Shown piece after piece: positions 1 to 6,562 of a stretch of 7,018 nucleotides of DNA. Below the pieces are notes generated by a model. That model had not been told where the DNA came from. It saw only the letters and a list, made by a program, of their open reading frames with translations, and made no database searches. How positions within the stretch are numbered: position 1 is the stretch's first letter; the number at the start of each line of letters is the position of its first letter. Made by a program: the position numbers and the translations under genes. This stretch comes from Anaerolineae bacterium (GTDB lineage Bacteria > Chloroflexota > Anaerolineae > Anaerolineales > Villigracilaceae), in the NCBI GenBank assembly GCA_003484265.1, contig DNDO01000001.1:609-7626 (forward strand), given 5' to 3'.

Positions 1-269
1 CGATTGACTTTACCCCCGACGGAGTCCTTGCGAATGAAAACTACTGCAAAGCAGGCTACGGCGTGTTGACTGACGCGGAACGCGAAGCGGTGACTCTCTT
101 CGGGAAGTACGAAGGTCTATTGCTTGACCCTGTCTACACGGGACGCGCTGCGGCGGGGTTGATCGACCTGATCCGCAAAGGATTTTTCAAGAAGGATGAG
201 ACGGTGCTGTTCTGGCACACAGGTGGACAGCCAGCGTTGTTTGCAGAGAAATATGTGAATAAGATTTAA
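1..269 (+). CDS. D-cysteine desulfhydrase / ACC deaminase-family PLP enzyme, C-terminal part only
   Basis: The frame is open from position 3 to the TAA at 267-269 and gives the last 88 residues; the gene starts before the window, and the GTG at 63 is internal. The residues GLLLDPVYTGRAAAGLIDLI followed by LFWHTGGQPALF are characteristic of the carboxy end of the fold-type II PLP family that contains D-cysteine desulfhydrase and 1-aminocyclopropane-1-carboxylate deaminase. In this family the Tyr of the GYGV segment (57-59) and the Tyr of DPVYTG (135-137) lie at the active site, and both are present. The HTGG segment belongs to the C-terminal conserved region. The PLP-binding lysine would lie outside the window. 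DPVYTG favours the desulfhydrase branch (D-cysteine to pyruvate, sulfide and ammonia) over the deaminase, but with this fragment the substrate cannot be settled. It is a cytosolic enzyme and converges on the radical SAM gene 34 bases away. Confidence 0.87.
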   Translation, partial: IDFTPDGVLANENYCKAGYGVLTDAEREAVTLFGKYEGLLLDPVYTGRAAAGLIDLIRKGFFKKDETVLFWHTGGQPALFAEKYVNKI

Positions 270-291
270 CGCTTTGCCCGAATAAGGTGGT

Positions 292-319
292 TTCCATTTT
301 ATTTTACGATAAAAAGGAA
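292..319. terminator. AT-rich hairpin at a convergent gene junction
   Basis: Bases 292-302 pair with 309-319 in ten of eleven positions (one A-A mismatch at 296/315) around a six-base loop. The stem has only two G-C pairs but carries T-rich and A-rich arms, so it could act in both directions between the plus-strand PLP enzyme and the minus-strand radical SAM gene. The stop codon of the latter (304-306) lies at the loop. The pairing is seen directly; the terminator role is inferred from position, and the stem is weak. Confidence 0.35.
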
Positions 320-2064
320 TGGGTAGTTTTTAGTATGAGATCTCGTAAATGCGCAAGGATAACTCTTGCAATGCCAATTATTCTAAAATTTACCAAGTGG
401 CGCCTCCAGAATAGCTCTCGCTTATCACTAACGGTGGAGATGCTAAATTCATTAATTTCCCCTTCGAGTAATTGAAGAACTTTAGGGTCCGCTTTGCCTT
501 TCTGATAGAAAACATCCAGTTGCCTCTGAAGTATACGGGCTCGTTCAATGCGATGCGCCACTTTTTCACCTCTGACTTTGTCAATCCGACCATACTTTAT
601 TTTTAATCTATTGAGGACTTCAGCAGCATTATAGGTGGCTAACGTTAGGTCTTTCCGGGACATCCATTTCGTCTCATAATTCAGGATATGCTGCCAGGAA
701 GGTTGGATAAGGAGCTGACGATGCTCTTCTAAGGTTTGTGCGAATAAACGGTAGCCGAATTGCTCAGGATGTTCAAACCCCCAACTCCCTGGGTCAAGAA
801 AGGGGCCCAGGGGCGAAATGAAACAGGATAGGCGTTTGTCGGTATTTTTAAAAAGATGTTCGCAGTAGTGAATGGTATCCTCCACCGATTTTTGGGTTTG
901 ATAAGGTAGGCCAATCATAAAAAAAACATCAATTCGATGACAACGCAGCTTTAGTGCGGCCTGAATGACCGCTTCCATCTCCGTATTTCCATAAGAGATT
1001 GTTTTATCCTGCACGCTTCGAATATTTTCATCATGACTCTCGGGAGAAAGTTCTATGCTCCAATTCTTAACAGAGTTATCAATGTCTTCCAAAAAACTGA
1101 GGGGTGGCATTCCAAAAAATTCGAAGACAATCTCATTCTTGATATTAGCTTTCCGGAGCAGCACTAAGACTTGAGATGCATGGTTTTCTCCCGCCTGCCG
1201 TAAATCGCCGACCAGAAAAATCGGACCTTTCGAAAAGCGGCTAATGTCGATCATATTCTTGACTAAATTCTTGGGGCTCCGGAAGATTGGTTGGTCGTGC
1301 CTGCTTAGGGTGGTGCAGGCTTGGCGGGAACTTCCACAGGTTACGCATTCGTGGGCACATCCTTTCACGGTAAAAACTGCGGTGATCGGGTTTTGCCACC
1401 AACCGCGAAAGGGTAAGGTGCTTTGCAAGTCTTGATGGCGGAAGACCATTTTTATAAGGTGTTCAGGCATCAAATCCACGTAATCGAGTGTTTTTGGAAT
1501 AAAGCTTTGCGGGTTGACCTTCACCCTGCCGTTATCTTTCCAAGTTAAGTTTGGTACCTGTGTCGGTCTTTTCCCGCTTGCAAGGTCTGTCAATAATTTG
1601 TAGAGGGGAGGCTCAACAGAACTTCCTCGTAAAACATAATCTACTGCTGGATATCGGATGAGTTCTTCATGAAAATAGGTGGCGGAGAGTCCGCCGAAGA
1701 TGGTTGGGATAAGAGGGTGGATCCGTTTGATAAGGTTCGCCACTTCGATAGAGCCATGGGCATGTGGTAGCCAATGAAGGTCAATCCCAAATGCTTTGGG
1801 GTTAAGCTTAGAAAGGAAAGCAGGAACATCAAAACGACGTTCATTCATCATTCTTAGTGCAAGGTTTACAACACGCACCTTTAAACCGCGCTCCTCAAGA
1901 TAGCTTGTCATCGTGAGAAAGCCGAGAGGGTACATCTCGAATACAGGGGATGAAGGAATGAGATCACTTACGGGACCATACATAATGGCCCTTTTACGAA
2001 AATCATAAACGCTAGGCGGATGAAGAAGAAGCAGATCGATTTGAGAAATAGGAACCTCCGTCAA
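304..2064 (-). CDS. B12-binding-type radical SAM protein, function unknown
   Basis: The protein has up to 586 residues. Residues about 10-150 look like the Rossmann-type cobalamin-binding domain common in this class: LLLLHPPSVYDFR near the start, YPLGFLTMTSYLEERG at 45-60, GIDLHW around 93-98 and FGGLSATY at 123-130. The radical SAM domain follows, with Cys236, Cys240 and Cys243 in the CxxxCxxC spacing that holds the 4Fe-4S cluster and S-adenosylmethionine. Further typical strands are LVGDLR (284-289), ELSPESHDENIR (338-349) and FFMIGLPYQT (381-390). Residues about 495-586 form a basic, probably helical tail that I do not recognise. The arrangement resembles the family named after Ta0216, but that is from memory. 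Such proteins often do methyl transfer or unusual C-C chemistry; no substrate can be inferred. The longest frame opens with TTG (2064-2062) directly after an in-frame TGA; no ATG occurs before residue 28, which is too late to keep the conserved start. The gene is noticeably more AT-rich than eno. Confidence 0.9.
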   Translation of the reverse strand: MTEVPISQIDLLLLHPPSVYDFRKRAIMYGPVSDLIPSSPVFEMYPLGFLTMTSYLEERGLKVRVVNLALRMMNERRFDVPAFLSKLNPKAFGIDLHWLPHAHGSIEVANLIKRIHPLIPTIFGGLSATYFHEELIRYPAVDYVLRGSSVEPPLYKLLTDLASGKRPTQVPNLTWKDNGRVKVNPQSFIPKTLDYVDLMPEHLIKMVFRHQDLQSTLPFRGWWQNPITAVFTVKGCAHECVTCGSSRQACTTLSRHDQPIFRSPKNLVKNMIDISRFSKGPIFLVGDLRQAGENHASQVLVLLRKANIKNEIVFEFFGMPPLSFLEDIDNSVKNWSIELSPESHDENIRSVQDKTISYGNTEMEAVIQAALKLRCHRIDVFFMIGLPYQTQKSVEDTIHYCEHLFKNTDKRLSCFISPLGPFLDPGSWGFEHPEQFGYRLFAQTLEEHRQLLIQPSWQHILNYETKWMSRKDLTLATYNAAEVLNRLKIKYGRIDKVRGEKVAHRIERARILQRQLDVFYQKGKADPKVLQLLEGEINEFSISTVSDKRELFWRRHLVNFRIIGIARVILAHLRDLILKTTHSFLS

Positions 2065-2065
2065 A

Positions 2066-2105
2066 AATCAGGTATTCAAATTGGACTCGAGATATGAGCC
2101 TGATT
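2066..2105 (-). terminator. Possible hairpin with T-run between eno and the radical SAM gene
   Basis: On the minus strand AATCAGG (2105-2099) is an exact inverted repeat of CCTGATT (2072-2066), with 26 bases between, and the right arm runs into five T residues (2067-2063). It could end transcription from eno, or, if transcription starts at the candidate promoter just upstream, it would be a leader structure directly before the TTG start of the radical SAM gene. The large loop makes it a weak candidate. Confidence 0.25.
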
Positions 2106-2120
2106 CTGAAATGACATTAT

Positions 2121-2148
2121 TTTATATCAAAGAGTATTACGCCTTCAA
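2121..2148 (-). promoter_or_regulatory. Candidate sigma-70-like promoter for the radical SAM gene
   Basis: On the minus strand TTGAAG (2148-2143, inside the last codons of eno) is followed after 16 bases by TATAAA (2126-2121). Initiation would fall near 2114 and leave a leader of roughly 50 bases before the TTG start at 2064. It would give the radical SAM gene its own promoter although it lies in the same orientation as eno. The boxes are seen directly; activity is inferred. Confidence 0.33.
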
Positions 2149-3432
2149 CGCACCCCAACCTGCATACTTGCCGGTATCGCCCAATTCTGCTTCGATGCGG
2201 AGCAATTGGTTGTATTTCGCCACACGGTCAGAGCGGGCGGGAGCGCCTGTCTTGATCTGACCTGTGTTCAGAGCCACGGCGATGTCTGCGATGGTTGCGT
2301 CCTCAGTTTCTCCCGAGCGGTGACTGGTGACTGCGGTCCATCCCGCGCGTTGACAGGCGTTCACGGCTTCGATGGTCTCGGTCAGTGAACCGATCTGGTT
2401 CACTTTCACGAGCAATGAATTTGCCGACTTCTCTTTAATCGCTTTGCGCACGCGCTCAGGATTGGTCACAAGCAGGTCGTCACCTACGATCTGGCATTTG
2501 TCGCCGAATGAACCGACAGCCATTTTCCAACTATCCCAGTCGTCCTGTGCAAAACCATCCTCGATGGAAACGATGGGGTAGTCCTTGACCCACTTCGCCC
2601 AGAATTCAATCATCTGTTCGCCTGTCAACTTCTTGCCTTCCTTGCGCAGGTTATAAGTTTTCGTGTCTTCTTCGTACAGTTCCGATGCAGCGGGGTCGAG
2701 CGCGATGGCTACGTCCGCTCCGCGACCCGCTTTGAATCCAGCCTTTTCGACTGCAGCAAGGATCACTTCAAGCGCTTCACTGTTGGCTTTCAACGCGGGG
2801 GCATATCCGCCTTCATCACCGACCAACGTTGCGTATCCCTTTTCTTTCAACACGGATTTCAATGCATGGTAGATCTCCGCCCCCCAGCGCACGCCTTCAG
2901 TAAATGACGGCGCGCCGAAGGGCATGACCATGAACTCTTGCATGTCCGTGGATTGCCACGCGGTGTGCGCGCCGCCGTTCAAAATGTTCATCATCGGAAC
3001 GGGTAACACATGAGCAAACACGCCGCCGAGATAACGATAGAGAGGCTGTCCAAGTGAGTTCGCCGCGGCTTTTGCCACCGCAAGGCTCACGCCCAAAATT
3101 GCGTTCGCGCCAAGTTTGGATTTGTTCGGCGTGCCATCCAATGCGAGCATGGCGGCGTCGATCCCTCTTTGATCAGTTGCGTCCCAGCCGAAAAAATTGT
3201 CAGAGATAATTCCGTTGACGTTCGTCACCGCCTGCGATACGCCCTTGCCGAGATAGCGCTTCTTATCGCCGTCGCGCAATTCAAGCGCTTCATGCACGCC
3301 TGTCGAAGCTCCGGAAGGAACCGCCGCGCGTCCCCACGAACCGTCTGCCAGTGTCACTTCCACTTCAATAGTTGGATTGCCGCGCGAGTCGAGAATTTCC
3401 AACGCTGAGATACTTTCGATGATCGTTTCCAT
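2137..3432 (-). CDS. eno: Enolase (phosphopyruvate hydratase)
   Basis: Enolase catalyses 2-phosphoglycerate to phosphoenolpyruvate plus water in glycolysis and gluconeogenesis, in the cytosol, usually as a dimer or octamer with Mg2+. The 431-residue length is normal and all expected motifs are present: DSRGNPTIEVEV (15-26), the GASTG active-site loop (41-45), NGGAH with His156, VGDEGGYAP with the acid Glu207, the metal ligands Asp246, Glu291 (SIEDG) and Asp318 (VGDDL), the catalytic base Lys343 (VKVNQIGS), SHRSGETED (370-378) and Lys394 (GQIKTGAPARSDR). The open frame extends four codons further to a TTG at 3444, but the ATG at 3432 is preferred because GGAG lies six bases before it and METIIESI is a typical enolase start. 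It follows the sulfatase-fold gene by 19 bases on the same strand, so it may share that transcript. The unusual NGGAHTAWQSTDMQEF stretch keeps the catalytic His and the metal-loop Glu166, so the enzyme should be active. Confidence 0.99.
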   Translation of the reverse strand: METIIESISALEILDSRGNPTIEVEVTLADGSWGRAAVPSGASTGVHEALELRDGDKKRYLGKGVSQAVTNVNGIISDNFFGWDATDQRGIDAAMLALDGTPNKSKLGANAILGVSLAVAKAAANSLGQPLYRYLGGVFAHVLPVPMMNILNGGAHTAWQSTDMQEFMVMPFGAPSFTEGVRWGAEIYHALKSVLKEKGYATLVGDEGGYAPALKANSEALEVILAAVEKAGFKAGRGADVAIALDPAASELYEEDTKTYNLRKEGKKLTGEQMIEFWAKWVKDYPIVSIEDGFAQDDWDSWKMAVGSFGDKCQIVGDDLLVTNPERVRKAIKEKSANSLLVKVNQIGSLTETIEAVNACQRAGWTAVTSHRSGETEDATIADIAVALNTGQIKTGAPARSDRVAKYNQLLRIEAELGDTGKYAGWGALKA

Positions 3433-3438
3433 TTTATT

Positions 3439-3442
3439 CTCC
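3439..3442 (-). promoter_or_regulatory. Ribosome binding site that fixes the eno start
   Basis: GGAG on the minus strand lies six bases before the ATG at 3432-3430. It overlaps the position of the upstream in-frame TTG (3444-3442), which rules that TTG out as a likely start. It is the clearest ribosome binding site among the complete minus-strand genes. Confidence 0.8.
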
Positions 3443-3450
3443 AATATGAT

Positions 3451-3480
3451 TTTATAAATACGGTCTGTTGACTTCGTCCA
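3451..3480 (-). promoter_or_regulatory. Weak candidate promoter directly ahead of eno
   Basis: On the minus strand TGGACG (3480-3475) and TATAAA (3456-3451) are separated by 18 bases and overlap the end of the preceding sulfatase-fold gene. It would give a very short leader before the eno ATG. The -35 box is poor (four of six), so this is only a possibility; the alternative is read-through from the hydrolase genes. Confidence 0.18.
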
Positions 3481-4987
3481 GCTTTGTCTTTAATTCATTG
3501 AGCAATGTGCCCGCAACGTCCCTTTCGATATCCACCAGATCTACGAGCTCTTCGGGGTCAGCTTCCACGTCATAAAGTTTTACCATCTCGAACACATTCC
3601 GCTCTTCATACCCGGCGTAATAATGGATTTTATATTTACCCCTGGTCAGGGTAATGGATACGCGTTCCAGCGGGGCGAGCTGTTCTGTTTTATTCGACCT
3701 GACGGTGTACACACCCCGGTTCACGTCCGCGCTTGAATCTGCGTAAGGCGCGATGACCTTTCCCTCCGCCCAGGCAGGAATCTCCTGCCCGGTCACGTGG
3801 AGCATGGTCGGCAAGATGTCGATTGCACTGGTCGGTGTATGGATATCCTCGCGTGTAGTGCGCCCCGGCTCGAAGATCATCAATGGAATACGGATGACCG
3901 GCTCATACATCGCATCCACGCTGTGACCATCAATCCCGCGCTCGAACATCTCACCATGATCCGATGTCAGCACTACCCAGGTATTTTCCAATAAACCCGA
4001 TGTTTTCAATTGTTCGAACATCATACCAAATTCATTATCCGCGTAAAGGATGAATTCGTCGTATTCCGTTCTTTTATTATTCAGTTCTGCCTGTGAAAAC
4101 TTTTGAGTAAAGACATCTTCCGGCTTCGTGATCGGTTTATACCCGTCATTGCCGAACACATTGATAAATTCCAGCGATGTGCGGTACGGTCCATGCGGCG
4201 GCAGGAAGTGAAAATACCCCATGAAAGGCTGGGGGATTTTGGTTAGCCTATCGCCAATCCAATTTACAGCCTGGTCGAGAATAAAATTGGTTTCCGCCCT
4301 GCCGATCGCGGGAATGCCGCGCGGGTAATCTTTTCGAATGCTGGCAATATTCTGCTCTCGAAGAGTCTCATAGAGGTGAGAAAGGAATAATGAGTAGGCA
4401 AACCCCTCTTCATTTATGCTTGTATTGCGCGTCCAACTGACCGATGCGATATCATCATCGTCTTTGAATAACGTATGGATGATCTCATCGTACGACTCCA
4501 GAAAAAGCGACAGCCACGGCACAAGTTCGTCCATCCCGCCGCTAAACTGTTCCAACAAGGTATTTGCCCAGGGATTGTGAGTGTAGGCAATGCGGTAATG
4601 ATTCTTGAATACACTGAATATGTTGCGCGTCACGTAAGGTTCGATCACAGTTCCATTTGGCTGAAATGCTCGGTGGGTCCATGGCAGCGTTCCTGTCAGG
4701 AGCGATGCGGTACCGGGCGTGGTGAAATTGCCGCCGGCATAATGGTTGTGATAGACCACCGCCTGATCCACCAGCCTCGCAAGGTTGGGAGTCGTCTCAC
4801 GCTGGTATCCATATGTCGAAACATGATATGCAGACCATGCGTCGAAGACAAGAATGAGAACATTTTGCTCGCCATCCTGCAAAGATGTTCGACTGCTAAG
4901 TCTTTGCAGTGCATGTGGAGCCATGGCGCTCGCGGGAATTAACCCTGCCAGCTTAATAAAATCGCGTCGGTTTGGTTTGTTATTCAT
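3452..4987 (-). CDS. Exported sulfatase-fold hydrolase/transferase with threonine at the nucleophile position (array copy 1)
   Basis: This 511-residue protein belongs to the alkaline phosphatase superfamily, sulfatase branch. The N terminus carries a twin-arginine-type motif (RRDFIK, 7-12) and a short hydrophobic stretch, so export or membrane anchoring is likely. Visible motifs: LVFDAW with the metal ligand Asp49; TTPGTASLLTG at 89-99, aligned with the CxPxRxxLLTG sulfatase signature; PPHGPY (263-268), a substrate-pocket His; LTSDHGE with Asp343-His344; GIDGH with His355; and a C-terminal KLYDVEADPEELVDL, typical of sulfatases. The signature has Thr89 where formylglycine would form and Thr93 in place of Arg, so an FGly-dependent sulfatase is unlikely; phosphodiesterase or phosphotransferase chemistry is an alternative. 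Residues about 100-255 form a long lineage-specific insert. The ATG overlaps the stop of the upstream paralog by eight bases, without a strong ribosome binding site, which suggests translational coupling. Substrate unknown. Confidence 0.9.
   Translation of the reverse strand: MNNKPNRRDFIKLAGLIPASAMAPHALQRLSSRTSLQDGEQNVLILVFDAWSAYHVSTYGYQRETTPNLARLVDQAVVYHNHYAGGNFTTPGTASLLTGTLPWTHRAFQPNGTVIEPYVTRNIFSVFKNHYRIAYTHNPWANTLLEQFSGGMDELVPWLSLFLESYDEIIHTLFKDDDDIASVSWTRNTSINEEGFAYSLFLSHLYETLREQNIASIRKDYPRGIPAIGRAETNFILDQAVNWIGDRLTKIPQPFMGYFHFLPPHGPYRTSLEFINVFGNDGYKPITKPEDVFTQKFSQAELNNKRTEYDEFILYADNEFGMMFEQLKTSGLLENTWVVLTSDHGEMFERGIDGHSVDAMYEPVIRIPLMIFEPGRTTREDIHTPTSAIDILPTMLHVTGQEIPAWAEGKVIAPYADSSADVNRGVYTVRSNKTEQLAPLERVSITLTRGKYKIHYYAGYEERNVFEMVKLYDVEADPEELVDLVDIERDVAGTLLNELKTKLDEVNRPYL
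4953..4981. repeat. 29-base perfect direct repeat, copy A (within the leader codons of array copy 1)
   Basis: This stretch is identical base for base to 6490-6518. It encodes the twin-arginine region (asparagine of NKPNRRDFIK through the start of KLAG) of the two paralogs. The surrounding coding sequence differs at many third positions, so the identity here is greater than protein conservation alone requires. Confidence 0.9.
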
Positions 4988-6524
4988 GAAGATATGATTC
5001 GTTTGCGTCTGTAAGTTTTGCCTTGATCTCCTTGAGAAGTTCGGCAGTGATCGATACCTGTGAGGTGGATAAGTCTACCAGTTCTTCGGGATCAGCCTCT
5101 AGGTCAAATAATTTTAAGATTTCAGGGATATTCTTATCCTCATATCCAAAATAATAATGCAGTTTGTAACGACCTTTTGTAAGTGATATGGATGCGCGAG
5201 TCAGCGGGGAGTATTTCCCGTTCTTATTGGACCTCATTGAGTATACGCCCCGATTCGGGTCTGGATTGTTGCCTGCATAAGGTTCCAGGATCTTTCCCTC
5301 CACCCAATCAGGCACTCCCTGCCCTGTGACATGAAGCAAGGTCGGGAGCAGGTCGATCGCGCTTGTCGGTGTGTGGATATCCACCCGTTCACTCTTCCCC
5401 GGCTCGAATATCATCAACGGCACATGGATGACCGGTTCATAAAGCGTATCCGTCGTATGACCATCGATCCCGCGCTCGAACATCTCGCCGTGATCGGATG
5501 TAAGCACGACCCAGGTATTCTCCAACACGCCTGATGCGTTCAACTGTTCGAACAGCCTGCCATATTGCTCATCAACATAAAGAAGATACTCATCGTATTC
5601 CGTCCGAAGCTTGCTCAAATTTGCCTTTGGTATTTTCTTCGTGAACGCGTCTTCCGGCTTGTCGAGCGGTTCGAATCCATCATTCTTGAACCTGTCGAAG
5701 AAGTCAATAGATGTGCGGTAGGGATCATGAGGCGGCAGGTAATGGAAATAGCCAAGGAAAGGCTGGGAAATCTCCGTGAGACGCTTGGCTGTCCAGTCCA
5801 CGGCTTCATCGAGCACGAAACTGTTGTGCGCGCTCGCGATGGAAGGGATCCCGCGCGGGAATAATTTCCTATACGCCGCAACGCTCCTTTCCACCAGCAC
5901 CTGGTAAAGATGCGAGAAGAATAGAGAGTAGGAGTACCCGTCATCGCTTACGTTTACATTGCGCGCCCAGCTTACCGATGCAATATCGTCATCATTCTTA
6001 AACGTTTCGTGGATCAAGTCATCATTGAATGACCGCAGGAACAGGGAGAACCAGGGGACTGATTCGTCGATCACGTTTTTAAACTGTTCCAGCAAGGTGT
6101 TTGCCCAGGGGTTGTGGGTATAGGCGATGCGATAATGATTTTGGAAGGCGCCGAAGATATTTTGAGTCGTGAATGGCTCGACTACCGTCCCGTTGGCGTT
6201 GAACGCCCGATGTGTCCACGGGAGCGTGCCTGTTAACAGGGAGGCTGTTCCTGGCGTGGTGAAATTACCGCTGGCATAGTGGCTATGATAGACAACAGCG
6301 TTTTCTGCCAGCCGGGAAAGGTTGGGCGTGGTCTCGCGTTCATAACCATAAGTGGAGATGTGGTTGGCAGACCAAGCATCAAAAACAATTACAAGGACAT
6401 TTTGTTTATCGCTTTGTACGGAAGCCCGTCTGCCCAGCTTTTGCAGAATACGCGGACCTACAAGGCCTATGGGTAATAGGCCTGCAAGTTTAATAAAATC
6501 GCGTCGGTTTGGTTTGTTTCTCAT
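4980..6524 (-). CDS. Exported sulfatase-fold hydrolase/transferase with threonine at the nucleophile position (array copy 2)
   Basis: This 514-residue paralog of array copy 1 is about two-thirds identical by eye and has the same motif order: RRDFIK (7-12), Asp49 in VFDAW, TTPGTASLLTG (89-99), PPHDPY (264-269), SDHGE with Asp344-His345, GIDGH with His356 and KLFDLEADPEELVDL near the end. The same Thr-for-Cys and Thr-for-Arg changes are present, so the substitution is a shared trait and not a sequencing error. The open frame extends eight codons upstream to a TTG at 6548, but the ATG at 6524 is chosen because it gives MRNKPNRRDFIK, matching the start of copy 1. No strong ribosome binding site precedes it. 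The hydrophobic part of the leader (LAGLLPIGLVG) lacks an obvious AxA cleavage site, so the protein may stay anchored. It ends SYLHE, two residues longer than its paralogs, because its reading frame runs into the ATG of copy 1. The substrate is not evident. Confidence 0.9.
   Translation of the reverse strand: MRNKPNRRDFIKLAGLLPIGLVGPRILQKLGRRASVQSDKQNVLVIVFDAWSANHISTYGYERETTPNLSRLAENAVVYHSHYASGNFTTPGTASLLTGTLPWTHRAFNANGTVVEPFTTQNIFGAFQNHYRIAYTHNPWANTLLEQFKNVIDESVPWFSLFLRSFNDDLIHETFKNDDDIASVSWARNVNVSDDGYSYSLFFSHLYQVLVERSVAAYRKLFPRGIPSIASAHNSFVLDEAVDWTAKRLTEISQPFLGYFHYLPPHDPYRTSIDFFDRFKNDGFEPLDKPEDAFTKKIPKANLSKLRTEYDEYLLYVDEQYGRLFEQLNASGVLENTWVVLTSDHGEMFERGIDGHTTDTLYEPVIHVPLMIFEPGKSERVDIHTPTSAIDLLPTLLHVTGQGVPDWVEGKILEPYAGNNPDPNRGVYSMRSNKNGKYSPLTRASISLTKGRYKLHYYFGYEDKNIPEILKLFDLEADPEELVDLSTSQVSITAELLKEIKAKLTDANESYLHE
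6490..6518. repeat. 29-base perfect direct repeat, copy B (within the leader codons of array copy 2)
   Basis: This is the second copy of the 29-base identity with 4953-4981, in the same position relative to the start codon and in the same orientation. The copies are 1537 bases apart, which matches the tandem gene unit length. Confidence 0.9.
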
Positions 6525-6562
6525 TGGTTTAGGTTGTCGGCATGGCAAATCCCATAATCCGA

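Noticed and set aside
63..269. Treating the first plus-strand frame as a small complete gene starting at GTG 63
   Set aside because: The frame is open to the window edge and the residues before 63 (including the conserved GYG) continue the PLP-enzyme family alignment, so it is a gene fragment cut by the window.
3433..3444. Extension of eno by four codons to a TTG start
   Set aside because: The GGAG ribosome binding site for the ATG at 3432 lies inside this extension, and enolases do not need the extra residues.
4475..4942. 155-codon plus-strand open frame opposite array copy 1
   Set aside because: It lies wholly antisense to a gene with strong family motifs, has no recognisable domain, and its sequence follows from the codon pattern of the opposite strand. 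A similar plus-strand frame at 5565-5864 opposite array copy 2 is rejected on the same grounds.
6525..6548. Extension of array copy 2 by eight codons to a TTG start
   Set aside because: The paralog starts with MNNKPNRRDF, matching the ATG at 6524, and the extra residues MPCRQPKP have no counterpart.
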